DNA from: Berberis thunbergii
Taxonomy: Eukaryota; Streptophyta; Magnoliopsida; Ranunculales; Berberidaceae
Direction: 5' to 3'
DNA length: 64,000 nucleotides
NCBI GenBank assembly: GCA_003290165.1
Contig: QNQO01009148.1
Span: forward strand, 1-64,000
A program made the translations under genes and the position numbers. Numbering within the stretch: position 1 is the first letter of the stretch; each line of letters opens with the position of its first letter. Below the pieces are notes generated by a model. That model was not told the DNA's origin. It worked only from the letters and a program-made list of their open reading frames with translations, and ran no database searches. Positions 46,314-57,132 of this stretch are shown one piece after another.

Positions 46314-46960
46314 GGAATGTTCATTTGCAAGTTAGGTCGGGGGCACATCCAAACTATACAAGGTGTTGTTGGAGATGATGCTATTTACACAACAACAACC
46401 GTACATTGGCCGCGCTTGCCCTAGGTGGCTTGGTGTAGCGCGAGTGTTAGATGCAAGACCGGCCCTTGGCATAGACCACATAGGCACGGGCACTAACAAA
46501 AAATTGTTTTTAAGGGGCACCAAATTTTGGGAAAATTATCCATTTATTGTATACATTTTTTTATTATCCCATCTGCTACACTATAGGTAACAGGGATCGA
46601 ACAGTGTTCCAGATTTCAATTTTATTTCTGATTAATTCCATTTTAATCTATCTTTGTGTTCATGATAGAGTGAGATGGTATCAAAATGTGATTAGGAAGA
46701 TCAGATTGATGCATTGACATTATTGTTGTTTATAACCTAGGTTATAAGATGTCAAAATTGAATCAAGATATATATTAGACATTTTTATCAGGCATTATAG
46801 TCAAGTGGTGTGGTTGGATGTTTCAAATACTTTTGGATCAGGCCTAAAGATTGAAGTCCACATCCAAATGACTGGATTGAATAAGATCATAGCCCATAGC
46901 CCAATTGGATGGTCTCCCAAGGACCTATAACAACATTCTACTCGCCCACAACGTTACCAA
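46314..46960. other. intergenic, transposon-like fragment, no gene
   Basis: 46458-46530 (AGACCGGCCCTTGGCATAGA, GCACGGGCACTAACAAAAA) resembles a common degenerate plant repeat. Nothing else recognised. Confidence 0.3.
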
Positions 46961-46961
46961 C

Positions 46962-47511
46962 AAGAGCATCTCCAATGGGAGATGTTGTATTCTAATCTCT
47001 CAAACTTCTGGAAATCTTTTACTAGTCTCCATGAAAAGATTACTAGTGCAATCATATTACAAACAGGATTCATGTACAAGGGATCTTACAAGCCTTTTCA
47101 ATCGTGAGATATTACTGATACTACGTTCATGGAGCGTGATCATAATACTCGTCTTCAAAACCATTTTGAGCAAAATCCCCCCAAAAGGTTTTGGGGTCTC
47201 CCATATTGGGGAGTTTAAAGGCTTGGTCATGATTCTTTGATCAAATCTACTCAAATAACAGCCTTGATTTTATGCGGGAAGGAAGACATTCTTGAGTTTG
47301 GATCAAGCGAGAATATGTTGGAAGACTGCATTGCTTGATGAATAATAGAGTAATTATAAAATTTATAAATTATGATCCTTCTGAGGATAATTTTATCCAT
47401 AAAGTTTCGCGAGGAAAGAAAAGGAAGAAGATCAAAGATTAAATTTCGAACTTTTTTTAAAAGGGGGCCCATATGTAATCAAGCCCAAATGACTCGCACT
47501 TGGAGTTGCTC
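46962..47511. mobile_element. possible MITE with GAGCATCTCCAA ends
   Basis: Left end GAGCATCTCCAATGGGAGAT, right end (inverted) GAGCAACTCCAAGTGCGAGT. No clear target duplication. Internal TCTCCCATATTGGGGAGTTT at about 47197. Confidence 0.45.
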
Positions 47512-47925
47512 AGTTGGCCCATAAGTCATGTTTAGTTAATTAACTTTTAAAATGAAAAATTAGAAAAAAGTTAAGAAACAATAATTCAACAGAAATTAAA
47601 ATACTTCAGCTCTAATGTTAGGTTTGATAGCTAAGAAAATAACAAAATAAAGATGCAAAATGGAGTTAAAAACATGGATTAGGTTAGCTAGAATTATATT
47701 GAATCAACGATGCAAATCATCCACAACCATCTTATTAACCCAGTATGCTTTCAAATGACGTAAAGCTTCTAGGAGGAAGCCATGTAAGTTACGGTATTCT
47801 CGTAGTTCTTAATAATGAGCTAATACCTGCATACCGATTTGCGAGTGAAGTTAACCACATGAAAACAACGCTCTTCTGAAAAATGGGCAAAAGTACTATG
47901 ACAATGTTAAGTTCATCCTATGGTC
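47512..47925. other. intergenic, nothing recognised
   Basis: No coding or repeat signal assigned. Confidence 0.35.
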
Positions 47926-48065
47926 GAGTGGTTAGGGTTGTGTAGGTTTATTCTCCACGTCCTAGGTTTGAGATCCACTGGCGGCATGATTACTTTCTTA
48001 TGGTATTGACCTGTAGGTCGCACCTTTCGTTCGTTTAATTAAAGACTCGGCATGTTTTTTTCTGG
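47926..48065 (+). mobile_element. tRNA-derived SINE, second family
   Basis: A-box-like TGGTCGAGTGGTTAGG and B-box-like AGGTTTGAGATCC about 35 bp apart, then CACTGGCGGCATGA and a body ending near TTAAAGACTCGGCATG followed by a T run. The body differs from the SINE at 33345. Confidence 0.6.
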
Positions 48066-48530
48066 TATCATCTTCTTAATTTTCCTAAAATACTATACTT
48101 CGATAGGATATAAGAAGAATTACAAATAAGCATATCCCAATTTGTGCTAAGAATCTAGATTAGTGTCATATTGAGTTGTGTGATGGATGACCATATGACA
48201 AACAAGTTGGTCTATTTTATAAACAACTTGTGATTATCGATACTTTCTTAATAAGGCATGAACATAGACGACACCATTGTTGTCTCCTTCTTATGGACAT
48301 GATCCATTAATTATCGACGAGTAAGTATCATCAACCAATGCTAATAGCTAGCCTTGTAAGCCTTGGCAAAAATCGAACCATCCGGTAGTTGGTTTGCCAC
48401 TTTGATGTTCAAAAATAGAAACCTGGCTTAAAATACTAATCCTTTTATATTCAATTTGTCTTCCTGTTCGGGATTGGTAATTGATGTTGAGTGGGAACAA
48501 AGTTTTTTCAAGGGACTTTTTTTACCCTAA

Positions 48531-48556
48531 AATAATAATAATAATAATAATAATTT
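48531..48556. repeat. (AAT)n microsatellite
   Basis: Eight to nine AAT units. Confidence 0.9.
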
Positions 48557-49354
48557 TTTGGTCCACCAGCCCACTGAATGATTACCTCTATAATAAAATT
48601 TCACCCATCTTATCACTTATATTCCTTAATCAAACCTACAATTAGTAAAGATCGTAACCCACTCCCGAATAGAATGTAAATCTTTTTTATATTAAATAAA
48701 GGTTTTGCATCCCACAACTGTCCATCCCTTCCAGAGGATTACTTAAAAAATATAAAATAAAAATAAAAAAACCTACAATTGGTTCATTGAGATTTTACAT
48801 TTGTCCGATGAAATTCAATAGTTTAACCACTGATTGGGATGGGCATGACTCGTGTTTGAAAAATTAGATCAGATTTTAAATTAAATATAAAAAATAGACC
48901 CTCTTGTCATCTAATTACGTTTTTTGTAGGCTCAAATCTCGTCAAGGTAGTTTAAACTTGTCTACTTCTGGTATTCGAGACGATTCAATTCAAACTACTC
49001 TTCTAAGTCAAAGGCAAGAGATATTTTATACTGCTCAACAAGATTTCTCATGTCATCATTTTACTAAAACAAACGAACATAAGTTAAACACAATAATTAA
49101 ATTAACAACCATGTATCGTGAAATAAGAACTTATACAAAATTATATTATACAATCAAAGAACTTATAGACCAAGTCACCAATAAATAACTCAATTAAACA
49201 AAAGTTTATAAGAATCATTAACAGTTGTTGAGTACACATCAAGAGATCAATTAGATGACTTGTCTCTCTTTACACGAAATCAAAATATATTAATTTTTCA
49301 ATAATAAAGAATAAAAAATTTCCAATTTTTTTTATCAAAAGATGGAAAGTTTGA
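48557..49354. other. AT-rich intergenic, one unassigned ORF
   Basis: The ORF at 48904-49188 (+, 94 codons) has no recognisable motif and AT-rich composition like its surroundings; it is probably chance. Confidence 0.35.
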
Positions 49355-49363
49355 TTAAACAAT

Positions 49364-49530
49364 GAGTGATTCTACGTGACGAGGAAACCAGCGAGGAAAG
49401 GGAGGTGATAGGGGGTGACCCGTTCACCCCTTTTAAACACACATCTCGAAGGAAATGAACGGTTCACCCTCCACCACCTCCCTTTCCTCGCTGGTTTCCT
49501 CACTCACTTCCTCGACATTTAGAATTTCTC
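49364..49530. mobile_element. foldback Mutator-like MITE, copy 5
   Basis: A 167-bp hairpin (CGAGGAAACCAGCGAGGAAA paired with TTTCCTCGCTGGTTTCCTC; GGGTGACCCGTTCACCCC in one arm). Ends are GAGTGATTCTACGTGACGAGG and, inverted, GAGAAATTCTAAATGTCGAGG. A perfect 9-bp direct repeat TTAAACAAT flanks it (49355-49363 and 49531-49539). Confidence 0.85.
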
Positions 49531-49539
49531 TTAAACAAT

Positions 49540-50165
49540 AGGCATGAAGTATTGACTTATGGAAGATAATACTTTCCATTAGTGGACATAAAGCCTCCAC
49601 GTCTCGCAATTCAAAACCTCGTACACTATACTCACTTCCTCTCCTGCCGACAATACCATAAACGGGCCAAAAAACCCGAATGGGGGCCCATTACTAGACC
49701 CGTTACATAAGCCCATGAAACTCTTCTTTCAACAGGTCTCGAGTCGAGTGGTGTGTGTTTCACGTGAAGGGCCTTTGATGTGGGACCGTTGGATGGGCTT
49801 AATGTCATCGTGGATGTGCTGTGGACTGTGGAGACTTGAAAAAAGGGAATCTCGAGGATATCGAGTTTTAGTAACCTCTCAAAGAAGGCCCGGCTATCGA
49901 CAAGTGAAAAGATGAGACGAGAGCCTGGTTGGCTTTTTTATTATTTTTGAATGAAATAATAAAATGAGCTATTATCTATAAAATTAAAATTCAGTTATGT
50001 ATTTATTAAATTTTAATGTATTCATTAATTATGGAAGGCTTAACAAAACCAATATGCATTACAAATAATTAAATTAAAAATGTAAATTAACACATGAAGA
50101 TGTTTATTAAAGAAATAAAGGGAAATAAAATACAAAGGAAATCATTCATATATCAAAGAATGCCA
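49540..50165. other. intergenic, nothing recognised
   Basis: The ORF at 49715-49915 has no domain. AT-rich from 49930 onward. Confidence 0.4.
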
Positions 50166-50169
50166 AGAC

Positions 50170-50530
50170 ACCACGAAGGTGTCAAAAACCAAATGCTTAT
50201 AAAAATTACAAGTCGAACTCATCTTTCACAACAATTCCCTAATCTTGATAATGATAGAGTGATATGATCTGTTGAGCCCTTTAAATACCCTCTTATTTAT
50301 CTCATTCCACACACACCACATGAGTACGTGAGGAACCCTACGCCATAACCACTCCGCCCGTCGGAAAAAGATTAACTTGGGACCACCAACTTAGCCAATC
50401 TAAAATGGGCCATTGAAACATCAAACTCAAACCAAATTCTGACAATAAACTGCTCAAAATTGATTTGGCGAATCTGCAGTGAAACATCAAATAATTCAGC
50501 ATCTCGTCAATCTCATTACAAATCATATTC
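50170..50530 (-). pseudogene. LINE ORF2 C-terminal remnant
   Basis: The minus strand encodes EEIDEMLNYLMFHCRFAKSI-like sequence with FHCRFAKSILSSLLSEFG, then after a frame change RRVPHVLMWCVWNEINKRVFKG. These match the end of the zf-RVT domain and the C-terminus of plant LINE ORF2 (HLFFHCxFA; W-IWxERNxRxFxG). Stops and frame changes are present. No poly(A) end was found. Confidence 0.7.
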
Positions 50531-50535
50531 GAAAT

Positions 50536-50630
50536 TGTTGCAACTATTAAATTGTTGCAATATCATCAAACTTTTTAAATTGTTGCAATCTCATCAAACT
50601 TTTACATTGTTGCAACTATCAAATCATATT
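50536..50630. repeat. minisatellite, ATTGTTGCAA unit
   Basis: About five imperfect copies of AAATTGTTGCAACTATCAAA-like units. Confidence 0.75.
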
Positions 50631-50689
50631 CGAAAAAATTGTATTTAAAAATTTAAAAATTTGCAGTAGGAATCCATTCCAACCAATAC

Positions 50690-51222
50690 CATGGGTAATT
50701 TTCGCATGTACACCAAACAAGTTTCAAAGTTAAAGGTAGGGTTTCCAGCAGATGCGGGTATTGTACAAGATGACGAAGCTTTGCAATAATACTTGAAGCA
50801 CCGAATATAAAACATATTAACTATTTGGTTCGTAACGCTAATAGCGAAACCGAAATGGAGACCGATACCGACATTTCGGATACAATCAATTCAGAAGAAG
50901 AAGATTTGGATGAATACACCATTAGGTCAAGAGTAGTGTCAGGTTTAAAGACAGACCAAATTCGAATATCGAAAAGATTTCATGCGACAAACTCCAGAGA
51001 CATCAAGGTATATCCTCGTCGATCATCTAGAATGAAGAAAAGTAACAGCAAGTATAGACATTGATCTAGGGGTTTGGTCACTATTTATTTTGGGTTTGCT
51101 ATGATGTAAGTCCTCTGGTTCTTTTTATCGGGTAAATCATGTACTCCCGACTGATGTAAAAGATTTTTTCAAGTAATAAAAAGCCTAGTATTCTTAAAAA
51201 TAAAAAAAAATAAAAAAAAAAG
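50690..51222 (+). other. retroposon-like segment with A-rich tail
   Basis: An ORF (50825-51064, 79 codons) has an acidic start (TEMETDTDISDTINSEEEDL) and a basic end (VYPRRSSRMKKSNSKYRH). It is followed by a UTR-like region with AATAAAAAG and an A-rich tail (51195-51222). This could be the 3' end of a LINE or a retrocopied gene; I do not recognise the protein. Confidence 0.35.
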
Positions 51223-51411
51223 TTGAGAGCATCGTGTCAGAAATCAAGTACACGTAGCAACTCCCAAATTATAATATGAGTGTCACCTCAAATTTATGTG
51301 AATATGTTATGAGTTTGCATCAGGCCTCTAAAATCTCAACGCGAACTTATGTGGATAGGGGTTCATTGAGATAAAATATGGGTGAAATGCAATTTGTAAT
51401 TGATAAAATAA

Positions 51412-52130
51412 CACCTATCATCTATCATGATTCATGAATGGAAACCACTTATTAATTAATATTTGTATGTATTCGTGATATTGAAAAGGTACCTACGATA
51501 ATAGAAAAAACATGATTTGAAAAAACAAATCAACAAGACCAAGTTGGTTACTTGTACTTTGTTTTAACCTTAAATAGGACCAAAGAAAAATTGCAAGGAC
51601 AAGGGATTATAGTCGTACGAAAATATTGGGAAATAAGATTTCTGCAATCAGGTTTTATAATCGGAATGACATGGAATGATCTTGAAGGAATTATGAATTC
51701 ACAAAGTGTTTATGTGTATTTTGATATTGTAAATTTTTTTTTCTGATGACATCATCCTGACTGCAGAGCCTAATTACAAAATCCGATTCACGTATTACCA
51801 ATATTTATCAATTATTTTATTTTCCTTCATTTTCCAATGACAACCACCAAAATTATCGTGGCCTCCACAGAGAGTATTAAATTTGAAGTCTCTAGTGTGG
51901 ATGCCTCTACATTTGGAGAATCACTTGCTTGTACTCAGGATCGACTCTAAATGGACATTTACTTAATAAGTGTATTAACCTAAATCGAGCCATCGGTGGT
52001 CTAACTATTTTATACAAAAGTTGCCCAAATATAAATATTTTCAATCCTCGCTTCTCCGAGGTTCGATAACTAATCCTAGACTCAACAACACGATAACTTT
52101 TAAAATTTTAAAAAGGCCATTATTTGAAAG
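51412..52130 (+). repeat. 0.7-kb tandem duplication, unit 1
   Basis: Starts CACCTATCATCTATCATGA and is repeated head to tail at 52131-52838 with roughly 95% identity by eye (shared GGTACCTACGATAATAGAAA, GTGGCCTCCACAGAGAGTA). Each unit contains one copy of a small MITE. The ORF at 51552-51746 is interrupted in unit 2, so no gene is inferred. Confidence 0.9.
51644..51789. mobile_element. GCAATCAGGTTTT MITE, copy 1
   Basis: Ends GCAATCAGGTTTTATAATC and, inverted, AATCGGATTTTGTAATTAGG. Internal GATGACATCATCCTGA. Same family as 52352-52496 and 56688-56838. Confidence 0.65.
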
Positions 52131-52838
52131 CACCTATCATCTATCATGAAATTAACTTATTAATGAATATTTGTATGTATTCGTGATATTGAAAAGGTAC
52201 CTACGATAATAGAAAAAACATGGTTTGAAAAAACAAATCAACGAGACCAAGCTGGTTACTTGTACTTTGTTTTAACCTTAAATAGGACCAAAGAAAAATT
52301 GTAAGGACAAGGGATTATAGTATTACGAAAATATTGGGAAATAAGATTTGTGCAATCAGGTTTTATAATCGGAATGACATGGAATGATCTTGAAGGAATT
52401 ATGAATTCACAAAGCGTTTATGTGTATTTTCAGATTGTAAAAAAACTTTTATGATGACATCATCCTGATTGCATAACCTAATTACAAAATCTGATTCACG
52501 TATTACCAATATTTATCAATTATTTTATTTTCTTTCATTTTCCAATGACAACCACCCAAATTATCGTGGCCTCCACAGAGAGTACAAAATTTAAAGTCTC
52601 TATCGTGGATGCCTCTACATTTGGAGAATCACTTGCTTGTACTCAGGATCGACTATAAATGGACATTTACTTAATAAGCTTATTAACCTAAATCGAGCCA
52701 TCGGTAGTCTAACTATTTTATACAAAAGTTACCCAAATATAGATATTTTCAATCCTCGCTTCTTTGAGGTTCGATAATTATTCTTAGACTCGACAACACG
52801 ATAACTTTAAAAATTTTAAAAGGCCATTATCTGAAAAC
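52131..52838 (+). repeat. 0.7-kb tandem duplication, unit 2
   Basis: Second unit of the tandem pair. It differs by scattered substitutions and small indels (for example a 14-bp gap near 52150). Confidence 0.9.
52352..52496. mobile_element. GCAATCAGGTTTT MITE, copy 2
   Basis: Carried inside the second unit of the tandem duplication, hence a copy made by duplication, not transposition. Confidence 0.65.
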
Positions 52839-53977
52839 ACCCTTATTTTAATCACACCTACTTAATTAAAAAGATGAACTCACAGTGGGGATTTTTTTTT
52901 ATTCCAATTTTAAATCATTTCTGTCCTTTCTCGAAAACCAATTTTATAATCAAAATTCAAAGGTGGAATAAGCAATAAACAAATAAATTTAAGTCCTTAA
53001 AAAGCAATAAACACCAACCGTTGGATTGAACTACAAAACACCACACAGATAGAGCCAAGTGGGCCGTTGTCGCTTACCATGGACGCAAAATATAGTGGAT
53101 CTTAGTGGGCCCCAGCCCAACAATGATATCCAAAGTAGGCCCAGCCCAAGAGAACCTTTTTTAGCGATATTTTATGTATGATCGAGCGACATCACAACTT
53201 TAGGACATTGAAAGAAAAAAAAAAAAACGAAGTGGCGAGTTTTTATTGGCTATAAGTGGAACCAATTATATCGATTTTAAATTTATGTAAATCTAAAATC
53301 GAATTGAATGCCTAAACTCAAAATAATATCAAATTGATTTACTAAATTAAATATATTTTATTATTTTTACATAAATACAGTTGATTCGATTTTATCGGTT
53401 AAAATCAATTAAAAATAAAAAATGGAATCGACCCTATCAGTTTTGAATTTTCTAAAATCGAGTCAAACTAATCAGTTCAATCGGTTTAATCGGGTTTTTT
53501 TTATTCAACCCCAAAAAAAAAGAAATAGGTTTTTGCGGTAGAAAAGTTGCCATGTGCGAGGAAAGGTTCCAGGATGGATGGATGGTTTGTTTCTTAAAAA
53601 AAGAATGGACGGTGGAGATTTGATGTTGGGTGGTTTTTATGATAATTTTCAGGTGATTTGATGGGTGGTGATTGAACTTGTCCCTATTAAGGTTTCTTCG
53701 TGCTCTTTGGAATCTTGAGGCATTGTTTGTCTCAATTATTTGTTGATGCTTATTGTGGATTTCTTAATTTTGCACTAGCTAGGATTTTTGTTCGATTCGT
53801 AATTTCATAGCTTAAGAGCATCCACAGTCTAGAAAAAGTGGTTTATATAGCGAACATAACATTTTTAGGGAACAAAAGAGAGAAGCATGTCGGGATTGAC
53901 CCTTTAGAATGTTCTTAAGAATACCCTTTACGAAGGGTTAATTACATGTGACGTGGTGTCAGGATCCTACGTACGTA
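52839..53977. other. AT-rich intergenic, nothing recognised
   Basis: Contains GAGCATCCACAGTCTAG at 53816, similar to the ends of the MITE at 46962, but no partner end was found. No supported coding frame. Confidence 0.35.
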
Positions 53978-54195
53978 CAGGGGAGGATCTACCATTTGGT
54001 TAAGGGGGTCAATAAATTTTTAAAAAATTCAGTAAGTTATTTGTATTTTTCATACTGCTTCTCTTTAAATTTGTATCTTGCTCCCCTTCATTTAGGTTGT
54101 GCTCTCACGTTCAAAAGAAGCTTTCATTCATTGAATTTCTGAATTTTTTATGGGTGATGCATTTTGAATCTTGTTTATCATAATTCTCTGCGATC

Positions 54196-54465
54196 ATGTT
54201 CAAGAAATTCTACCTTGCCATGGCCATCTCTTGGCTCCTCTGCGTCTCTGTTGCATTCGACGGATATTTAGGACTCTCACCTATTGCTGCAAATGAACCA
54301 ATTATGCATCTAATCTGGAAGCAAATTGCCACGCTCTACACAAGATCGCTCGATGATAGGTCCAATGCCGAAGCCTCGCTCGTTTCGCTTGCTCATGACA
54401 ACAATTGGTATGGGAAGCTAATAATTGAAGAAGGTATAATTGTGTCACTACTGAAATTGGTTTAG
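54196..54465 (+). pseudogene. captured ARM-repeat protein fragment
   Basis: Ninety codons in one exon-like frame. GYLGLSPIAANEPIMHLIWK, LYTRSLDDRSNAEASLVSLA, YGKLIIEEG and SLLKLV match a conserved segment of plant ARM-repeat superfamily proteins (ANEPILCLIWEQIA, GSLDDRSDAAASLVSLA, YGKLIIEEGGVGPLLKL). The first ~20 residues align only loosely. A stop follows LLKLV directly. Full-length relatives have 500-600 residues, so this is a small internal piece. It retains an open frame with many replacements. Confidence 0.8.
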
Positions 54466-54508
54466 TTGAATAGTTGTGCACTGTTTGCCCCCATTTATCT
54501 ACAATTTT

Positions 54509-55858
54509 TTTTTTTTTTATAAGTTAACCTCCAGAAGGGAGGGGCAACTATGGAATGCCAGACCTTTATTACTTATCCAAAAATTGACTTACAACCGCTA
54601 CGGGAGTACGTGACGACTTTACCCGTATGAAACACAAAGAAAAAATTAAAAGCTAAACCTGTCGTGAAGTCCATTGCATATTTAAAGCACCAAACGAACT
54701 CAACCCAAATAACCAACTTCCAGGAACCTGGACAACACCCACCTTATCCGCACGAACTCTGAGTTGCAGCGAAGAAGAAGCCAAAAATACAGCAGTACGT
54801 TGACCGTGTTCTGACTGCCAAGCTAAAAATGCATCGCACCCTGTCAGGGGTCTCGCAAACGAAACCAAATATGTCTCCCAACAGACGTCAATCTCCGCCC
54901 CGCTATGCCTGAAACGAATAGCAGAAGCAACTCTATCTACGCAGACCATACTGCCTGCAGAATGCGGACGGTTGCAGTACAGCCAACGCAGTCCGCTACG
55001 CCGCATTCCCTTATCCGCACGACCTTTGAATTGCAACATTGTAAACACCGGCTCCGTAACAGCGCGTACCGCCGAATGCTGACTCTGCCAGCAGCGCACT
55101 GTGGCTGCCAAGCTAGAAAACCATCACACACTGTCTTAGGGTCCTGCAAGCGACCCAAACCTGTTTCCCAGCAGACTGCAATCTCCGCCCCGCTACGCCT
55201 GAAACGTACAGCAGAAGCACACATCGCACTCTGTCTACGCAGACCACATTGTTGTCTGTGCTACAGAGTGCAGACTGTTACGCGCGTCTGCAGTCCAGCC
55301 AAGCCGCATTCCGCTTCGCCGCATGCCCTTATCAGCACAAAACCTGAATCGCAGCCATGTAAACACCGGCGCTGTGACCGCGCGTACAGCAAAACGCTGA
55401 CTCTGTCAGCAGCACACTCTGGCTGCCAAGCTAGGAATCCAACACACCCTGTCTTGGGGTCCTGCAAGCGAAACAAACCGACCTCCCAGCCATCAATCTC
55501 CGCCCCGCGACGCCTAAAACAGCATGTACAACAAAAGCAAGCATCGCGCTCTGTCAACAACGCAGACCACACATCTGACTGTGATACAGAATGCAAACTA
55601 TTAGTAGCGTCTGCAGTCCAGCCAAACCGCCGTCCGCTACCCAGCATGTTACATTTCTCCCATCCTATATATCGCCATGAATACCCAAATAAACACGCAC
55701 TACGCATCCCCATGACGAATGTATGCCGTATGCACTCTGTCAAGCATGATTAAGCCTGCCACTCTCCTAGGAAACTCAGTCCCATCGAAAGAAACAGTCC
55801 TATAATCTCGTTGTGCTCTATCTGCTAACGCATCCGCCACCGCATTGGCCTCTCTAAA
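54509..55858 (-). mobile_element. 5'-truncated LINE with repetitive 3' region
   Basis: Read on the minus strand: the end of RNase H (REANAVADALADRAQRDYR at about 55858-55795, then FDGTEFPRRVAGLIM), a long non-coding 3' region, and an A tail (T run at 54509-54518 on plus). It is flanked by a perfect 16-bp direct repeat ATTTATCTACAATTTT (54493-54508 and 55859-55874), a target duplication typical of target-primed reverse transcription. It is noticeably more GC-rich than its surroundings. It lies inside the hAT-like element. Confidence 0.9.
54720..55650 (-). repeat. ~300-bp tandem repeats in the LINE 3' region
   Basis: Three units recognised by CTGCCAAGCTA (54815, 55105, 55423), CTCCGCCCCGC (54892, 55185, 55499) and CAGACCA, spaced about 290-318 bp. 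The units have diverged by substitutions and small gaps. The repeats keep a frame open on the plus strand (54905-55753), but it is antisense to the LINE and has no known domain. Confidence 0.85.
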
Positions 55859-55887
55859 ATTTATCTACAATTTTGACTCCACCCCTG

Positions 55888-56687
55888 CCTACATACCTTT
55901 ATAACTAAACAAATTTTTTGAATTAGCATTTGGCTTCAAACGCTATTTAACATAACAAACAGTATAACTTAACAAAAAGAAAAAACGTCCAACAGGTAGA
56001 ATTTAAAATTTAAAATGGCCAAATTTACGTTGTGCTCAAGCACAACAACTAACAAGTAGAACTAAAGGTGCCAAATCCATTTTCAGAATAAGAATGAGAA
56101 CAAAATAACATGCACAACGATCAACTTTCTATGATTGAAAAATTAAATATTTCACGATACCATTTTTAACAAAGTTATTCTCATGAATGTTGGAAAATAG
56201 GTCAATTTAAAATTCAAGCCGATATAAATGTGTATAACCTTATGATTACGTATGAGCATACGACATTGGAAGTAATTTTAAATTTGTATGACAGTTATGT
56301 CTCGATTTTTATTTAAATAAGTAATCATGTTCGCTTTTTTTTTTTGGAAATGTTGTTTAAATATCATTAATAATTCCATTAAATAATTAAGTTGACTAGG
56401 CAAATTCATTAATAATTCAATATTTTAGGTACAATGTTGAGCCATACTTGACTAAAATTATGTGAATTTTAAGAATACTACCTATGAAAAGGAGTGTTGT
56501 TAGGACTTAGGAGAATATCTTTAGTGTTCCTCGAACTTCCTAGATTAAAGAATCTCTCGTATGTGCAATGAACTTGGTCTCACTTGCCAAGCCATGTTAT
56601 CTTCTAAAAATTTAGTTATGGTAATAAGATATAATTATAAATATAATAGTATTTAAAATTTCGAAAATGCTAGAAAATTATGTTTTT
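55888..56687. other. AT-rich intergenic, nothing recognised
   Basis: No coding frame or repeat was assigned. Confidence 0.35.
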
Positions 56688-56838
56688 GCAATCGAGTTTT
56701 GTAATCATGGTGATGTGGCGTGATTTTGAAATAATGATAAAATCTCCAAAGTGTTTATGTATATCTCAAGGTTGTAAAAAACCTCTTTTAGCGATACCAC
56801 ATCATCCTGATTATAAAACATGATTACAAAACCTGATT
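56688..56838. mobile_element. GCAATCAGGTTTT MITE, copy 3
   Basis: Ends GCAATCGAGTTTTGTAATCA and, inverted, AATCAGGTTTTGTAATCA. Internal ATGATGTGG/CCACATCATCCTG inverted motifs. This is an independent insertion of the family seen at 51644. Confidence 0.7.
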
Positions 56839-56934
56839 CTCTACCCTCACTTTTAAAATTTTGGACTCCATGTTCTTAACTAATCAAGCTTTGTAAATTT
56901 ATATCTTGATATTAATTTCAACTTTAGTTTTCTT

Positions 56935-57045
56935 TTTTTTTATCTCTTAACCCCTCTCACCTAAGATGCCGTCGGTTGGAATTAATCCCGTGACTTAATG
57001 ATATCATTCGTCACTGTTCAACTATTGAGTCATCACACCTTTAAT
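56935..57045 (-). mobile_element. tRNA-derived SINE, copy 2
   Basis: On the minus strand the order GATGACTCAATAGTTGAAC, GTGACGAATGATATCATTAAGT, GGGATTAATTCC, CCGACGGCATCTTAGG and GGGTTAAGAGAT matches the SINE at 33345 block by block. Confidence 0.65.
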
Positions 57046-57110
57046 AGTAACTTTTGATTTCATATTTGTTTTATGTACTGTAGAAGGTTCAAACTCTCTC
57101 AAAATTAAAA

Positions 57111-57132
57111 AATATATATATATATATATATA
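57111..57132. repeat. (TA)n microsatellite
   Basis: About 11 TA units. Confidence 0.9.

Larger units (their letters stand above)
53978..55887. mobile_element. hAT-like non-autonomous element carrying a gene fragment (Pack-type)
   Basis: Left end CAGGGGAGGATCTACC and right end TTTTGACTCCACCCCTG are inverted CAGGGG-GGA termini like those of hAT elements. The flanks CGTACGTA and CCTACATA agree at 6 of 8 bases, compatible with an aged 8-bp target duplication. Without the LINE inserted at 54509 the element is about 545 bp, and roughly half of it is an ARM-repeat gene fragment. No transposase frame. The hAT assignment is inferred from the termini. Confidence 0.6.

Noticed and set aside
54905..55753. 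282-codon plus-strand ORF as a gene
   Set aside because: It lies in tandem repeats of a LINE 3' region, antisense to the LINE, without a known domain.
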